A DNA stretch of 64,000 nt, taken from Ovoidimarina sp963698645 (lineage in GTDB: Bacteria > Pseudomonadota > Alphaproteobacteria > Rhodobacterales > Rhodobacteraceae). Of this stretch, positions 56,082 through 64,000 are shown in pieces. Location of the stretch: the NCBI GenBank assembly GCA_963698645.1, contig CAVORP010000001.1, positions 1 to 64,000 on the forward strand. Direction: 5' to 3'. Made by a program: the position numbers and the translations under genes. The notes under the pieces are model-generated. The model saw only the letters and a list, made by a program, of their open reading frames with translations, searched no databases and had not been told where the DNA came from. Numbering within the stretch: position 1 is the first letter of the stretch; each line of letters starts with the position of its first letter.

Positions 56082-56927
56082 CTATCCCTTGACTGCGCCC
56101 ATGGTCAGACCGCGCGAAAGGTGTTTCTGGATCAGGATGACCACCAGGAACACCGGCAGGAATGCAAGGAATGCCACCAAAGCAATTGCGTTGTAGATCA
56201 CGCCATCCGAGCCACCCGTGAAATTGGCTAGCGCCACCGACATCGTATAGGCATTGGGCGTCGACGCGATGAGCAGTGTGAACAGGAACTCGTTGATGGC
56301 AAAGATCATCGCGATAACCGATGCGGTGATGATCCCCGGCAGAATGGCGGGAATGATGATTTCCCAAAGGATGCGTATCTCCCCTGCCCCATCGGTCCGG
56401 GCCGCGTCTTCCAGTTCTTTCGGAATATCCATCATGTAGGAGCGGATGATCCACGTCACGAAGGACAGATTGATCGCAGCATAGATCAACATCAGCGCCC
56501 AGATCGTATCCAGCAACCCCATGTTACGAAACAGAAAAAAGATCGGAACGGCGACGATAGCCGGGGCCATCATCCGGGTCGACAGTATGTAGAAGCCGAT
56601 GTCATCCCGCCCCCTGTATTCGAAACGCGCTAATGAATAGGCCGCCGGGATCGCGAGCACCAGATCGATAAGGACCGATCCAATGATCGCCAGAACCGAG
56701 TTGCGGAGATATTTCGCCATCGGCCAGTCTTCCCAGATCATGTGCCACGCATCGAGCGAGAAGGTGGGAAAGTAGATCGGGGTCGGCGTGATGATCTCGG
56801 TACGCGGGCGCAGCCCGATGGACAGGAACCACAGAACCGGCGCAAGGCAGAACAAGGCCCAGGCTCCGAGGATCAGGTAGCGGAGCAACAGGCTCTCACC
56901 GCGGGATTTACTGGGTCTCGCTGTCAT
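56082..56927 (-). CDS. Sugar ABC transporter permease (MalG type)
   Basis: This 281-residue permease has six predicted helices and the EAA-loop ELEDAARTDGAGEIRILWEI, as in MalG-type CUT1 permeases. The start is ATG 56927, 3 nt after the malF stop. It is complete. Confidence 0.92.
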   Translation of the reverse strand: MTARPSKSRGESLLLRYLILGAWALFCLAPVLWFLSIGLRPRTEIITPTPIYFPTFSLDAWHMIWEDWPMAKYLRNSVLAIIGSVLIDLVLAIPAAYSLARFEYRGRDDIGFYILSTRMMAPAIVAVPIFFLFRNMGLLDTIWALMLIYAAINLSFVTWIIRSYMMDIPKELEDAARTDGAGEIRILWEIIIPAILPGIITASVIAMIFAINEFLFTLLIASTPNAYTMSVALANFTGGSDGVIYNAIALVAFLAFLPVFLVVILIQKHLSRGLTMGAVKG

Positions 56928-56930
56928 GGA

Positions 56931-57876
56931 TCAGTTCCTCGCCGAGACGAAGGCGCGCTTCACGACGAACTGAGCGATGATGATCGTCATCATAAGCATG
57001 ATTACCGATGCAGCCGAGGCATAGCCGAAGTTGAAAAACTTGAAGCCTGTCCGGTAGATGAAATAGCTGATCGTTTCGGTGCCGAAGGCGGGCCCGCCCT
57101 TGGTGATGATAAACACGTTGGTGAACATCGTGGTGATGTCGATCGCCCGCAGGATCAACGCCACCGCAATGATCGGCTTCATCATCGGCAGCGAAATATT
57201 GAAGAAGATCGCACACCACGATGCCCCGTCGAGCCGCGCGGCTTCCTCCACTTCTTCGTCCTGCGCCTGAAGCCCTGCGACAAAGATGATGAACAGGAAC
57301 GGTGTCCATTGCCAGACATCGGCGAGGATCAGGATGCTTCGACTGAGCCAGGTCGACGACTGATAAGCGATATTCCCGTCCACCAGCCCCAGCACGCATC
57401 AGCAGGTCGGCCACAACGCGTCCGTCAAGGAACGCAAGCTTGTAGATAAACGCCACCGCCGAAGGCATGAAAAGCATCGGGATCAGAAAGATGATCCGCC
57501 AGCCCTGCACCCACGGGTCACGATAGGCATAAAAGGCAAGGGCCAGTGCGATCACGCACTGCAGGATCAGGGAAATCGACCCGATCACAAAGGTATTCCA
57601 GAGTGCGCCCCAGAATTGATAGTCGCCCCACAGCTTGATGTAATTGTCGAAGCCTGCAGGTTGCCAGGGCCCGAACTTGACGTTGTAGAAACTTTGCGTG
57701 ATCGCGAAGATGCCCGGATAGAGCGTGATCAGCATCAGATAGATGACTGCCGGCGCAACCAGAAGATACGGCAACAGCGTCTTCATGCGCTTGCTGCGGC
57801 GCTTGAATTTGCGTTGCGTCGGCTGAGCCGGGGCGGCGAGTGCTGCCCCGGCTTCCGACGAAGGTGGATTGCTCAT
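56931..57876 (-). pseudogene. Sugar ABC transporter permease (MalF type), single frame break
   Basis: ATG 57876 begins a proline-rich cytoplasmic N-terminus, then helices from LLPYLLVAPAVIYLMLI. A +1 shift at about 57393-57397 breaks the protein at DLLMR. The other frame gives GLVDGNIAYQSSTWLS, the EAA loop EEVEEAARLDGAS and the C-terminus. The expected full protein is about 314 residues. Confidence 0.86.
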
Positions 57877-57919
57877 CGCAATTCCCTTTTTCGTCAGCTT
57901 TTCAGCAAGATACCAGTCT

Positions 57920-59473
57920 TCAGAACGGCAGGGCCTTGCCTTCACCAACGTACAGACCCGGTGCCGTAGACGCATAGTCTACAGGATCGTTGCCTTGATA
58001 GAAGCCATTGGACGACATGATCTCCCGGACCGCCGCGGCGGCATTGTCGAGAGCCTCCTTGGCCGAAATCTGACCAACGACGGCGCGATTGATCTCGTTG
58101 CCGATGGCCTGCTCGATCGGGAAAGCGCCCGGCAGACGAGGCGCGCACCATGCATGGTGCAGACTGTCGCCCCAGACCTTCGCTGGCTGGCTGACGGCCT
58201 GAAGGTTCTCGTTCTCCAGAACCGACTTGTATCCCGGTGCCACACCGTTGGCGTTGGCCTCGTTCATCGCCATGATCGACGACGTCGTGAGGAACGCCAG
58301 CATGAGGAACGCACCTTCCGGATTCTGCGCCGAGGCAGACACGCAGGAGGTCGAGCCCGCGATGTTCGGCGGCGCAAACCGTCCACCCGATATGCGCGGC
58401 TCATAGATCGTCACGAAGTCATCGACGATCTGCGACTGGTCCGGGCGCATCGCCTGTGTGCCACTGTCCTGCCAGCTGATGTTCGTGGCAACCTGCCCGC
58501 CCAGCCACGCGGCACGGTTTTCCGGCCAGCCAGCGCCCGCATGCCCTTCGTTGGCGTTCTTGGCGAGTTCCAATATTATCTCGAGACCCTTGTTGCCCGC
58601 ATCGCCATTGAAAATTGGCTCCCAGTTCTCGTCGAAGAGCATCATTCCGGCCTGTGCCGCGATGTGTTCCCAAGTGTAGGTGGACCAGAAACCCGGCGCG
58701 ACCATAAGCCCGACACCAGAGACGCCCGGCTCAACATTGTTGAGTTCTGCCGAAAGCCGGATCAGTTCATCATAGGACGGAACCGAGCTGACCTTGTCGA
58801 TCGGACCTCCCAGCACCTGCTCCACATACCCCTTGCGCAGATGGACCATCTGGATATCGCAGTCGAAGGGAATGCCGTACATCTGGCCGTTGAAGTAGCC
58901 GTAGTTCAGGCGATAGGTGTCATAGAAGTCATCGAGCGGCAGGTTCCACTTGTCGGCGAAATCCTGCAGCGGATAGAGGAAGCCGGGTGCCGCAAAATCC
59001 CCCAGCCACGGCGAGAAGAACTGCAGTGCATCGAATGACGCATTGCCCGAGATGAATTCGGCAAGAGCCTTGTCATAGAAGCTGTCATCCGGGATCGGAA
59101 CCAGCTCGACCGAAATGCCCGAGAGCGCCTCGAACGGAACAAGTCCTTCGGCCGCCGACTCCGCATCGGCAGCCCCGATTGCGAAGCGGACCGTCGTGCC
59201 GGCCAACTCGCTACGTACGGCTTCCCAGTCTACGGTACGAATCCAGTCCTTGCTGTTGTCCCAGATCGGCTTGTCGTCGGACATGCCATAGAGATCGCGG
59301 TAGTCCGCGCGCACATACTTGGAGATCGAAATATCGTTCAGCACGCTTTGGGGGTCGGGCAGGTGCGATGCCGCAAGCAACTTTCCGCCCCAGGTCGAGC
59401 CGACCGTCAAAGCGCCTGCTGCCGAGCTGTTTGTCAGAAACGAGCGCCGCGAAAGCTTTCCGTGAAATTCCAT
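57920..59473 (-). CDS. Extracellular sugar-binding protein of an ABC importer, Tat-exported
   Basis: This 517-residue family 1 solute-binding protein has a twin-arginine signal (LSRRSFLTNSSAAGAL). ATG 59473 follows GGAGGACA. It heads the operon malF-malG-malK-pfkB on the minus strand. Its length exceeds maltose-binding protein but is common in CUT1 proteins for oligosaccharides or polyols. It is divergent from the oxidoreductase gene at 59701. Confidence 0.9.
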   Translation of the reverse strand: MEFHGKLSRRSFLTNSSAAGALTVGSTWGGKLLAASHLPDPQSVLNDISISKYVRADYRDLYGMSDDKPIWDNSKDWIRTVDWEAVRSELAGTTVRFAIGAADAESAAEGLVPFEALSGISVELVPIPDDSFYDKALAEFISGNASFDALQFFSPWLGDFAAPGFLYPLQDFADKWNLPLDDFYDTYRLNYGYFNGQMYGIPFDCDIQMVHLRKGYVEQVLGGPIDKVSSVPSYDELIRLSAELNNVEPGVSGVGLMVAPGFWSTYTWEHIAAQAGMMLFDENWEPIFNGDAGNKGLEIILELAKNANEGHAGAGWPENRAAWLGGQVATNISWQDSGTQAMRPDQSQIVDDFVTIYEPRISGGRFAPPNIAGSTSCVSASAQNPEGAFLMLAFLTTSSIMAMNEANANGVAPGYKSVLENENLQAVSQPAKVWGDSLHHAWCAPRLPGAFPIEQAIGNEINRAVVGQISAKEALDNAAAAVREIMSSNGFYQGNDPVDYASTAPGLYVGEGKALPF

Positions 59474-59556
59474 CGAGTGTCCTCCCTTGATGGCGATGTG
59501 GTCCGGTTCGTTCGTTTCTCCGCAAACGGGCTTATCCCAACGGCTCGTAACCGGCA

Positions 59557-59659
59557 GAACAAATACTTGTTCAATAGAACCATTGTTCATTATGATCCGT
59601 TACGTCAAGACCCTCTGAAGAGATGATGAACATAAATATTGACCGTTGAACAAAAGTTC
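59557..59659. promoter_or_regulatory. Cluster of GAAC/GTTC inverted repeats between divergent operons
   Basis: GAAC-N4-GTTC occurs twice: GAACCATTGTTC (59577-59588) and GAACAAAAGTTC (59648-59659). A related GAACAA-ATAC-TTGTTC lies at 59557-59572. This looks like a multi-site operator controlling both the transporter operon and the enzyme operon. The regulator is not within the window. The spacing does not fit the alphaproteobacterial LexA direct repeat. Confidence 0.5.
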
Positions 59660-59700
59660 TGGATACTCTGGGGTAACTTTTCGCAACTCAGGTCTGAATT

Positions 59701-61032
59701 ATGAGTTCCAATATTGCCCTGACCGGCCTCGCCAAGGATCTTGCTGCCCGAGCCGCCTCGGGCAAACCCGTTAGGATTGGGCTTATCGGTTCCGGCGAAA
59801 TGGGAACCGATATCGTCACGCGGGCTGCGATGATGGATGGCGTTGACGTCGCAGCTATTTCGGAAATCAACGTTCCCAATGCGCATAAGGCCGTCAGCAT
59901 CGCGCGCCGGGAAGATGGCCATAGCAGGGATGCGAATTCCACTGACGACCTGAACGCGATCATCGAAGCTGGCAAGACTGCAATCACGAACAACGCCGAC
60001 CTGATCCTTGAATCGGGCCTCATCGACGTGGTCATCGATGCGACGGGAATCCCCGCCGTGGGCGCAGAAATTGGCCTAAACGCCATGGAACGCGGCAAGC
60101 ATCTTGTCATGATGAACGTCGAGGCCGACGTAACCATCGGTGCCTATCTGCGCCACGAGGCCGAGCGCCTTGGCGTGATCTATTCGCTGGGCGCGGGGGA
60201 CGAGCCGTCTTCCTGCATGGAATTGATCGAGTTTGTCACGGCCATGGGTCACAAGGTCGTCTGTGCTGGGAAGGGCAAGAACAACCCGCTGAACATCGAC
60301 GCCACGCCCGAAGCCTATACCGAAGAGGCGGTCCGGCGGAATATGAACCCCCGCCTTCTCGTGGAGTTCGTTGATGGCTCGAAGACCGCCGTGGAAATGG
60401 CGGCCATTGGCAATGCGACTGGCCTTGTCCCCGACATCGACGGGATGCACGGCCCCGCGGCCGGACCAAAGGAACTGGCCAAGGTTCTGATTCCGGCGAA
60501 GGATGGCGGCCTGCTCTCGGGTATCGGCAAGGTGGACTATTCCATCGGCAAAGGTGTGAGCCCCGGTGTGTTCTGCATCGTCGAGGCCGAGCATCCGCGC
60601 ATCCACGAGCGGATGAAGGACCTGAAGATGGGCGACGGTCCGTACTATGAGTTCATCCGCCCCTACCACCTGACATCGCTCGAGGTGCCGCTAACTTGCG
60701 CGCGCGCCGTTCTCTACGGCAAGGCAGACATGATTCCGCTGGAAAAGCCGGTGGTAGAGGTTTGCGCGTTGGCCAAGAAGGATCTTAAGCCGGGCGACAT
60801 GCTCGATCAGATTGGGGAATACTGCTACCGCGCCTGGGCCATGGAAGTATCGCGCGCCCGGAAGGCCGGGGCATTACCTGCTGGCATGCTGACCGGCGCC
60901 AAGGTCACCGCACCGATCAGGAAAGGCGAATTGATCACCGCCGCAAATGCGACGCTGCCCGAATCCCGGCTGGTGGAACTGCGCCGCCGCCAGGACACGA
61001 TGCTCTACGGGAAGGATCTGCTCAATGCCTGA
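59701..61032 (+). CDS. NAD(P)-dependent oxidoreductase with SAF domain, COG4091 (DRL/DXR-II-like)
   Basis: This 443-residue protein has an N-terminal Rossmann motif IGLIGSGEMGTDI, a homoserine-dehydrogenase-like middle part (VVIDATGIPAVGAEIG), and a C-terminal SAF domain (LKPGDMLDQIGEY, APIRKGELIT). The same architecture occurs in Brucella DRL (DXR-II), which converts 1-deoxyxylulose 5-phosphate to methylerythritol 4-phosphate. Many COG4091 paralogues have other, mostly unknown roles. It overlaps the E1-alpha gene by 8 bp, tying it to the acetoin-type enzymes. Confidence 0.85.
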   Translation: MSSNIALTGLAKDLAARAASGKPVRIGLIGSGEMGTDIVTRAAMMDGVDVAAISEINVPNAHKAVSIARREDGHSRDANSTDDLNAIIEAGKTAITNNADLILESGLIDVVIDATGIPAVGAEIGLNAMERGKHLVMMNVEADVTIGAYLRHEAERLGVIYSLGAGDEPSSCMELIEFVTAMGHKVVCAGKGKNNPLNIDATPEAYTEEAVRRNMNPRLLVEFVDGSKTAVEMAAIGNATGLVPDIDGMHGPAAGPKELAKVLIPAKDGGLLSGIGKVDYSIGKGVSPGVFCIVEAEHPRIHERMKDLKMGDGPYYEFIRPYHLTSLEVPLTCARAVLYGKADMIPLEKPVVEVCALAKKDLKPGDMLDQIGEYCYRAWAMEVSRARKAGALPAGMLTGAKVTAPIRKGELITAANATLPESRLVELRRRQDTMLYGKDLLNA

Positions 61033-62038
61033 TACCACCCTCGACAATATCCCATATGCCGTTGGAAGATATTCGCCTGAGGCGCTGAAGGAAGCCCTCC
61101 GGAAGATGTACCTCATTCGCAAGTTCGAAGAAGGCGCCGAGGAAAGCTACATGCGCGGGCTGATCCACGGCACGATGCATCTGAGCATCGGGCAAGAGGC
61201 CTCTGCAGTCGGGTCCTGCATGTCGCTGACCGATGAGGACAAGATCACTTCGACCCACCGGGGTCACGGCCACTGCGTCGCCAAGGGCGCCGATCTGGGC
61301 AAGATGTTCGCAGAGTTCTTTGGCAAGGAAACCGGCTATTGCAAGGGCCGAGGCGGGTCGATGCACATCGCCGACCCCGCCAAGGGCAACCTTGGGGCCA
61401 ATGGTATTGTCGGCGGTGGCCTGCCCATCGCCGTGGGTGCGGCGCTCTCGGCCAAGCGGCTGGGTACAGGCGCGGTCACCGTCTGCTTCTTTGGCGACGG
61501 GGCCAATAACGAGGGCGCGTTTCACGAGGCGCTGAACATGGCGGCTGTCTGGAAACTGCCGGTTGTCTTCGTCTGCGAGAACAACAAATATGGCATGTCC
61601 ACATCGACCGAACGTTCCACAGCCGTCAAGAACATTGCCGAACGAGCCGCTAGCTACGCCATCCCTGGCGTCACGGTGGACGGCAACGATTTCTCGGCTG
61701 TAACCGAAGCGGTGGATGCCGCCGTGGATCGCGCGCGCGACGGTCGCGGCCCCAGCCTCGTCGAGAACATCACCTATCGCTGGCGCGGGCATTCAAAATC
61801 CGACCGCAACCGCTATCGAACTAAGGAAGAAATTGCCGAATGGCAGAGCCGCGATCCGATCGCAGCCATGGGAAAGATGCTGGTGGAGCACCAGATCGCA
61901 ACCGACGCGGAGATTGTCGAGATAGAGACACAGGCCGGACAGGTCATCAATGACGCGATCGAATTTGCCACAAATGGACCAGATCCTCGGATCGAAGATA
62001 CCACGCGCGACGTCTACACTACCTTGTCAGTAGCATGA
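61025..62038 (+). CDS. acoA: TPP-dependent dehydrogenase E1 alpha subunit (AcoA/PdhA type)
   Basis: This 337-residue E1 alpha subunit has the TPP motif FGDGANNEGAFHEALNMAA closing with ENNKYGMSTS, and GHGHCVAKGAD and GRGGSMHI upstream. Acetoin dehydrogenase and pyruvate dehydrogenase alpha subunits are hard to separate by eye. The E2 partner with a hydrolase domain favours the acetoin group. ATG 61025 is chosen by the overlap with the upstream stop. Upstream in-frame codons are antisense-like. Confidence 0.88.
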   Translation: MPDTTLDNIPYAVGRYSPEALKEALRKMYLIRKFEEGAEESYMRGLIHGTMHLSIGQEASAVGSCMSLTDEDKITSTHRGHGHCVAKGADLGKMFAEFFGKETGYCKGRGGSMHIADPAKGNLGANGIVGGGLPIAVGAALSAKRLGTGAVTVCFFGDGANNEGAFHEALNMAAVWKLPVVFVCENNKYGMSTSTERSTAVKNIAERAASYAIPGVTVDGNDFSAVTEAVDAAVDRARDGRGPSLVENITYRWRGHSKSDRNRYRTKEEIAEWQSRDPIAAMGKMLVEHQIATDAEIVEIETQAGQVINDAIEFATNGPDPRIEDTTRDVYTTLSVA

Positions 62039-63045
62039 ACATGCACAGCAAGACCGACCTGCGAGAGCTGTCATATGCCGAAGCAATACGCGAAGCCATG
62101 GACATTGCCATGGCGGAGGACGACCGCGTCATCCTGATGGGCGAGGACATCGGTGTCTACGGTGGGGCGTTCGGTGTAACCGGTGATCTGGTCGAGAAAT
62201 ATGGCACCGACCGCGTGATGGACACTCCGATTTCGGAGCTGGGAGGCGCCGGCGTCGCCGTTGGTGCGGCGCTTACCGGACTGCGGCCCATCTTCGAATT
62301 CCAGTTTTCCGATTTTGCCACGCTGGCGATGGAGCAGATTGTCAATCAGGCCGCCAAGCTGCGTTACATGCTCGGCGGCACCATCTCTGTACCACTGGTC
62401 ATGCGATTCCCCAGCGGTTCCGGCACCGGGGCAGCTGCGCAGCACTCGCAAAGCCTCGAGGCATGGACGGCCCATGTGCCGGGATTGAAGGTGGTACAAC
62501 CCGCGACACCGGCAGATGCCAAGGGACTGCTTCTGGCGGCGCTGGATGATCCCGATCCGGTGATGATCTACGAGCACAAACTTCTCTACAAGATGAAGGG
62601 GCACGTGCCGGAGGGGCGCTACACCACGCCGATCGGCAAGGCCGCAGTTGTGCGTGAAGGCAAGGACCTGACCATCGTCGCCACGGCGATCATGGTGCAC
62701 AAGGCGTTGGATGCAGCCACCAAGCTGGCCGACAACGGCATTGATACAGAGGTAATCGACTTGCGCACAATCCGTCCAATGGATCGCGATACCGTGCTGG
62801 CCTCGGTGCGCAAGACAGGTCGGCTTCTCTGCGTCTACGAAGGCGTCAAAACCCTGGGCGTCGGCGCCGAGGTCTCTGCAATGGTCGCGGAAAGCGATGC
62901 CTTCGATTTCCTCGATGCGCCAATAATTCGTCTCGGCGGGGCAGAATGCCCGATCCCCTATAACCCCGAGTTGGAAAAAGCTGCTGTTCCACAGGTGCCC
63001 GACATTCTGGAGGCTGCAAGGAACATCGTCACGGGTCGATTCTGA
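62035..63045 (+). CDS. acoB: TPP-dependent dehydrogenase E1 beta subunit (AcoB/PdhB type)
   Basis: This 336-residue transketolase-like beta subunit has GEDIGVYGGAFGVT, DTPISELGGAGVAVGAA and the C-terminal FLDAPIIRLGG. With the alpha subunit it would cleave an acyloin or 2-oxo acid and pass the acyl group to the lipoyl domain. It overlaps E1 alpha by ATGA and shares its stop base with the E2 start. Confidence 0.9.
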   Translation: MNMHSKTDLRELSYAEAIREAMDIAMAEDDRVILMGEDIGVYGGAFGVTGDLVEKYGTDRVMDTPISELGGAGVAVGAALTGLRPIFEFQFSDFATLAMEQIVNQAAKLRYMLGGTISVPLVMRFPSGSGTGAAAQHSQSLEAWTAHVPGLKVVQPATPADAKGLLLAALDDPDPVMIYEHKLLYKMKGHVPEGRYTTPIGKAAVVREGKDLTIVATAIMVHKALDAATKLADNGIDTEVIDLRTIRPMDRDTVLASVRKTGRLLCVYEGVKTLGVGAEVSAMVAESDAFDFLDAPIIRLGGAECPIPYNPELEKAAVPQVPDILEAARNIVTGRF

Positions 63046-64000
63046 TGCCCATCGAAGTGATCATGCCAAAGGTCGACATGGACATGGCTTCGGGCAAGAT
63101 CATGTCGTGGCATGTGGCCGACGGTGAGACGGTCCGCAAGGGCGACCCCCTGTTCGATATCGAAACCGACAAGGCCGCGATGGAGGTCGAAGCCCCGGCG
63201 GATGGTATACTGCAACACACGGCCCCGGAAGGCGCAGAGATCCCGATCGGTCAGCCTTGTGCATGGCTCTACGCCAAAGGCGAAATGGTCGGTGCACAGC
63301 CCGCACCCTTCCCCGCCACAGCAGAAATCGCCCCCGGCCCTGAACCCGCATCGGAAGCGTCTTTCTCCCCTTCGCTGGATATCGTTTTCGAAACCGCTGC
63401 AGAATCCGGCAAGGCTCGGGCCACGCCCCGTGCGCGGGCCTTGGCTGCAGAAAACGGTCTGGATATCTCGAACATAGACGGAACAGGGCCACGTGGTCGC
63501 GTTCAGGCCGAAGATGTGCGCGATGCGCTCCGAACCCGCGGGACGATCGCAGCTCCCATAGTATTCCGGGCCGAAACCGGAACGCTTGCCGTCACACGCT
63601 CCAAAGGGGGGACGGGCACGCCCATCGTCCTGATCCACGGCTTCGCCAGCGACGCAACCTCGTGGGCTCCGGTCGAAGCGCATCTGAAGCACCGACCCCT
63701 GATCCGCATCGACCTGCCGGGCCACGGCAAGTCTCCGAAACTGAAGATCGCCAACTTCGCAGCCCTCGCGAAGGTGATGCGCAACGCGTTCGACGCCCTT
63801 GACCTCGAAAACGCGCATCTCGTCGGCCACAGCCTCGGTGGCGCGATCAGTCTTGCCCTGGCCGATACGCGACCAAGGTCGTTGTCCTCCCTGACGCTGA
63901 TCGCGCCCGCCGGCCTTGGCCCCGATATGGACCGAGCCGCCCTGTCCGGCATCTGCAATGCAACTCGTCCCGAAAGCCTCGGACCCTGGCTCAAGAGATT
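63045..64000 (+). CDS. acoC: Lipoyl E2 protein with alpha/beta hydrolase domain (AcoC-like), partial
   Basis: This gene is cut by the window end after about 318 codons. It has an N-terminal lipoyl domain with the lysine in ETDKAAMEVEAPADG, and an E3-binding domain (ATPRARALAAENGLDI, GTGPRGRV) at about residues 125-165. An alpha/beta hydrolase domain follows, with HGFASDATSW and nucleophile motif GHSLGGA. This replaces the catalytic acyltransferase core of ordinary E2 and is the layout of acetoin dehydrogenase AcoC in Pseudomonas-type systems. That strengthens an acyloin-cleaving role. Confidence 0.88.
   Translation, partial: MPIEVIMPKVDMDMASGKIMSWHVADGETVRKGDPLFDIETDKAAMEVEAPADGILQHTAPEGAEIPIGQPCAWLYAKGEMVGAQPAPFPATAEIAPGPEPASEASFSPSLDIVFETAAESGKARATPRARALAAENGLDISNIDGTGPRGRVQAEDVRDALRTRGTIAAPIVFRAETGTLAVTRSKGGTGTPIVLIHGFASDATSWAPVEAHLKHRPLIRIDLPGHGKSPKLKIANFAALAKVMRNAFDALDLENAHLVGHSLGGAISLALADTRPRSLSSLTLIAPAGLGPDMDRAALSGICNATRPESLGPWLKR

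Noticed and set aside
59557..59588. Alphaproteobacterial LexA (SOS) box
   Set aside because: The LexA site is a GTTC-N7-GTTC direct repeat. The repeats here are inverted or at other spacings, and the neighbouring genes are not SOS genes.

Overview
The window is GC-rich and densely coded, and it reads as an accessory catabolic region of an alphaproteobacterium, most likely a Rhodobacteraceae (Roseobacter-group) member. The reasons are the gene families, the abundance of TRAP, TTT and ABC uptake systems, and the many ATGA-type gene overlaps. No rRNA, tRNA, CRISPR array or insertion sequence was recognised. Six transport-plus-catabolism modules lie side by side, together with a patch of decayed aromatic-degradation genes.

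Layout. 0-13.2 kb: an acid-sugar (threonate/erythronate type) module. It has a LacI regulator, twin LacI-type operators, an RbsBAC-like ABC importer with two permeases, an SMP-30 lactonase (frame broken), an LtnD-like dehydrogenase, a TctCBA transporter, an OtnK-like kinase and an OtnI-like isomerase. The expected decarboxylase OtnC is not in the window. 13.3-19.2 kb: a second LacI regulator, a TRAP transporter and two alpha/beta hydrolases. 19.4-33.1 kb: a reductive nicotinate-type pathway. It has a molybdenum hydroxylase (FAD subunit plus a fused FeS/Mo subunit), 6-hydroxynicotinate reductase fused to a UPF0280 domain, two DUF1185 (AA_synth) proteins, a MarR regulator, an enamidase, and a branched-chain-type ABC importer. 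A similar 14-bp palindrome lies in front of three separate transcription units. 33.2-35.4 kb: a polytopic membrane protein divergent from a PCuAC-type copper chaperone. 35.5-41.4 kb: a sulfide/persulfide module (SulP, DUF442-SQR fusion, persulfide-dioxygenase-like MBL protein, DUF2892, Crp/Fnr regulator, Rrf2 remnant) with a perfect FNR-type palindrome. 41.5-51.3 kb: a minus-strand operon of TRAP transporter, TPP enzyme, HyuA/HyuB, a small unknown protein and a uronate-dehydrogenase-like enzyme. 51.3-54.0 kb: decayed enoyl-CoA hydratase, SDR, pobA, pcaC, pcaH and pcaG. 54.0-64.0 kb: a sugar ABC importer with a PfkB kinase, divergent from a COG4091/DRL-like oxidoreductase and an acetoin-dehydrogenase-like AcoABC set (the last gene runs off the window).

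Two systems stand out. The 19-33 kb cluster fits the reductive nicotinate route known enzymatically from Eubacterium barkeri and Azorhizobium, here with a candidate regulon and two unexplained protein families. The 54-64 kb cluster fits a hypothetical pathway in which a methyl-branched polyol or 1-deoxy sugar is phosphorylated, isomerised by a DXR-II-like enzyme and cleaved to acetyl-CoA plus a triose phosphate. That pathway is inference only.

A caution applies throughout. Nine otherwise full-length genes contain eleven single-base frame breaks, and ten of the eleven behave as +1 insertions. This may be genuine decay or base-calling error. The pob/pca remnants, by contrast, have lost whole segments and look truly degenerate.
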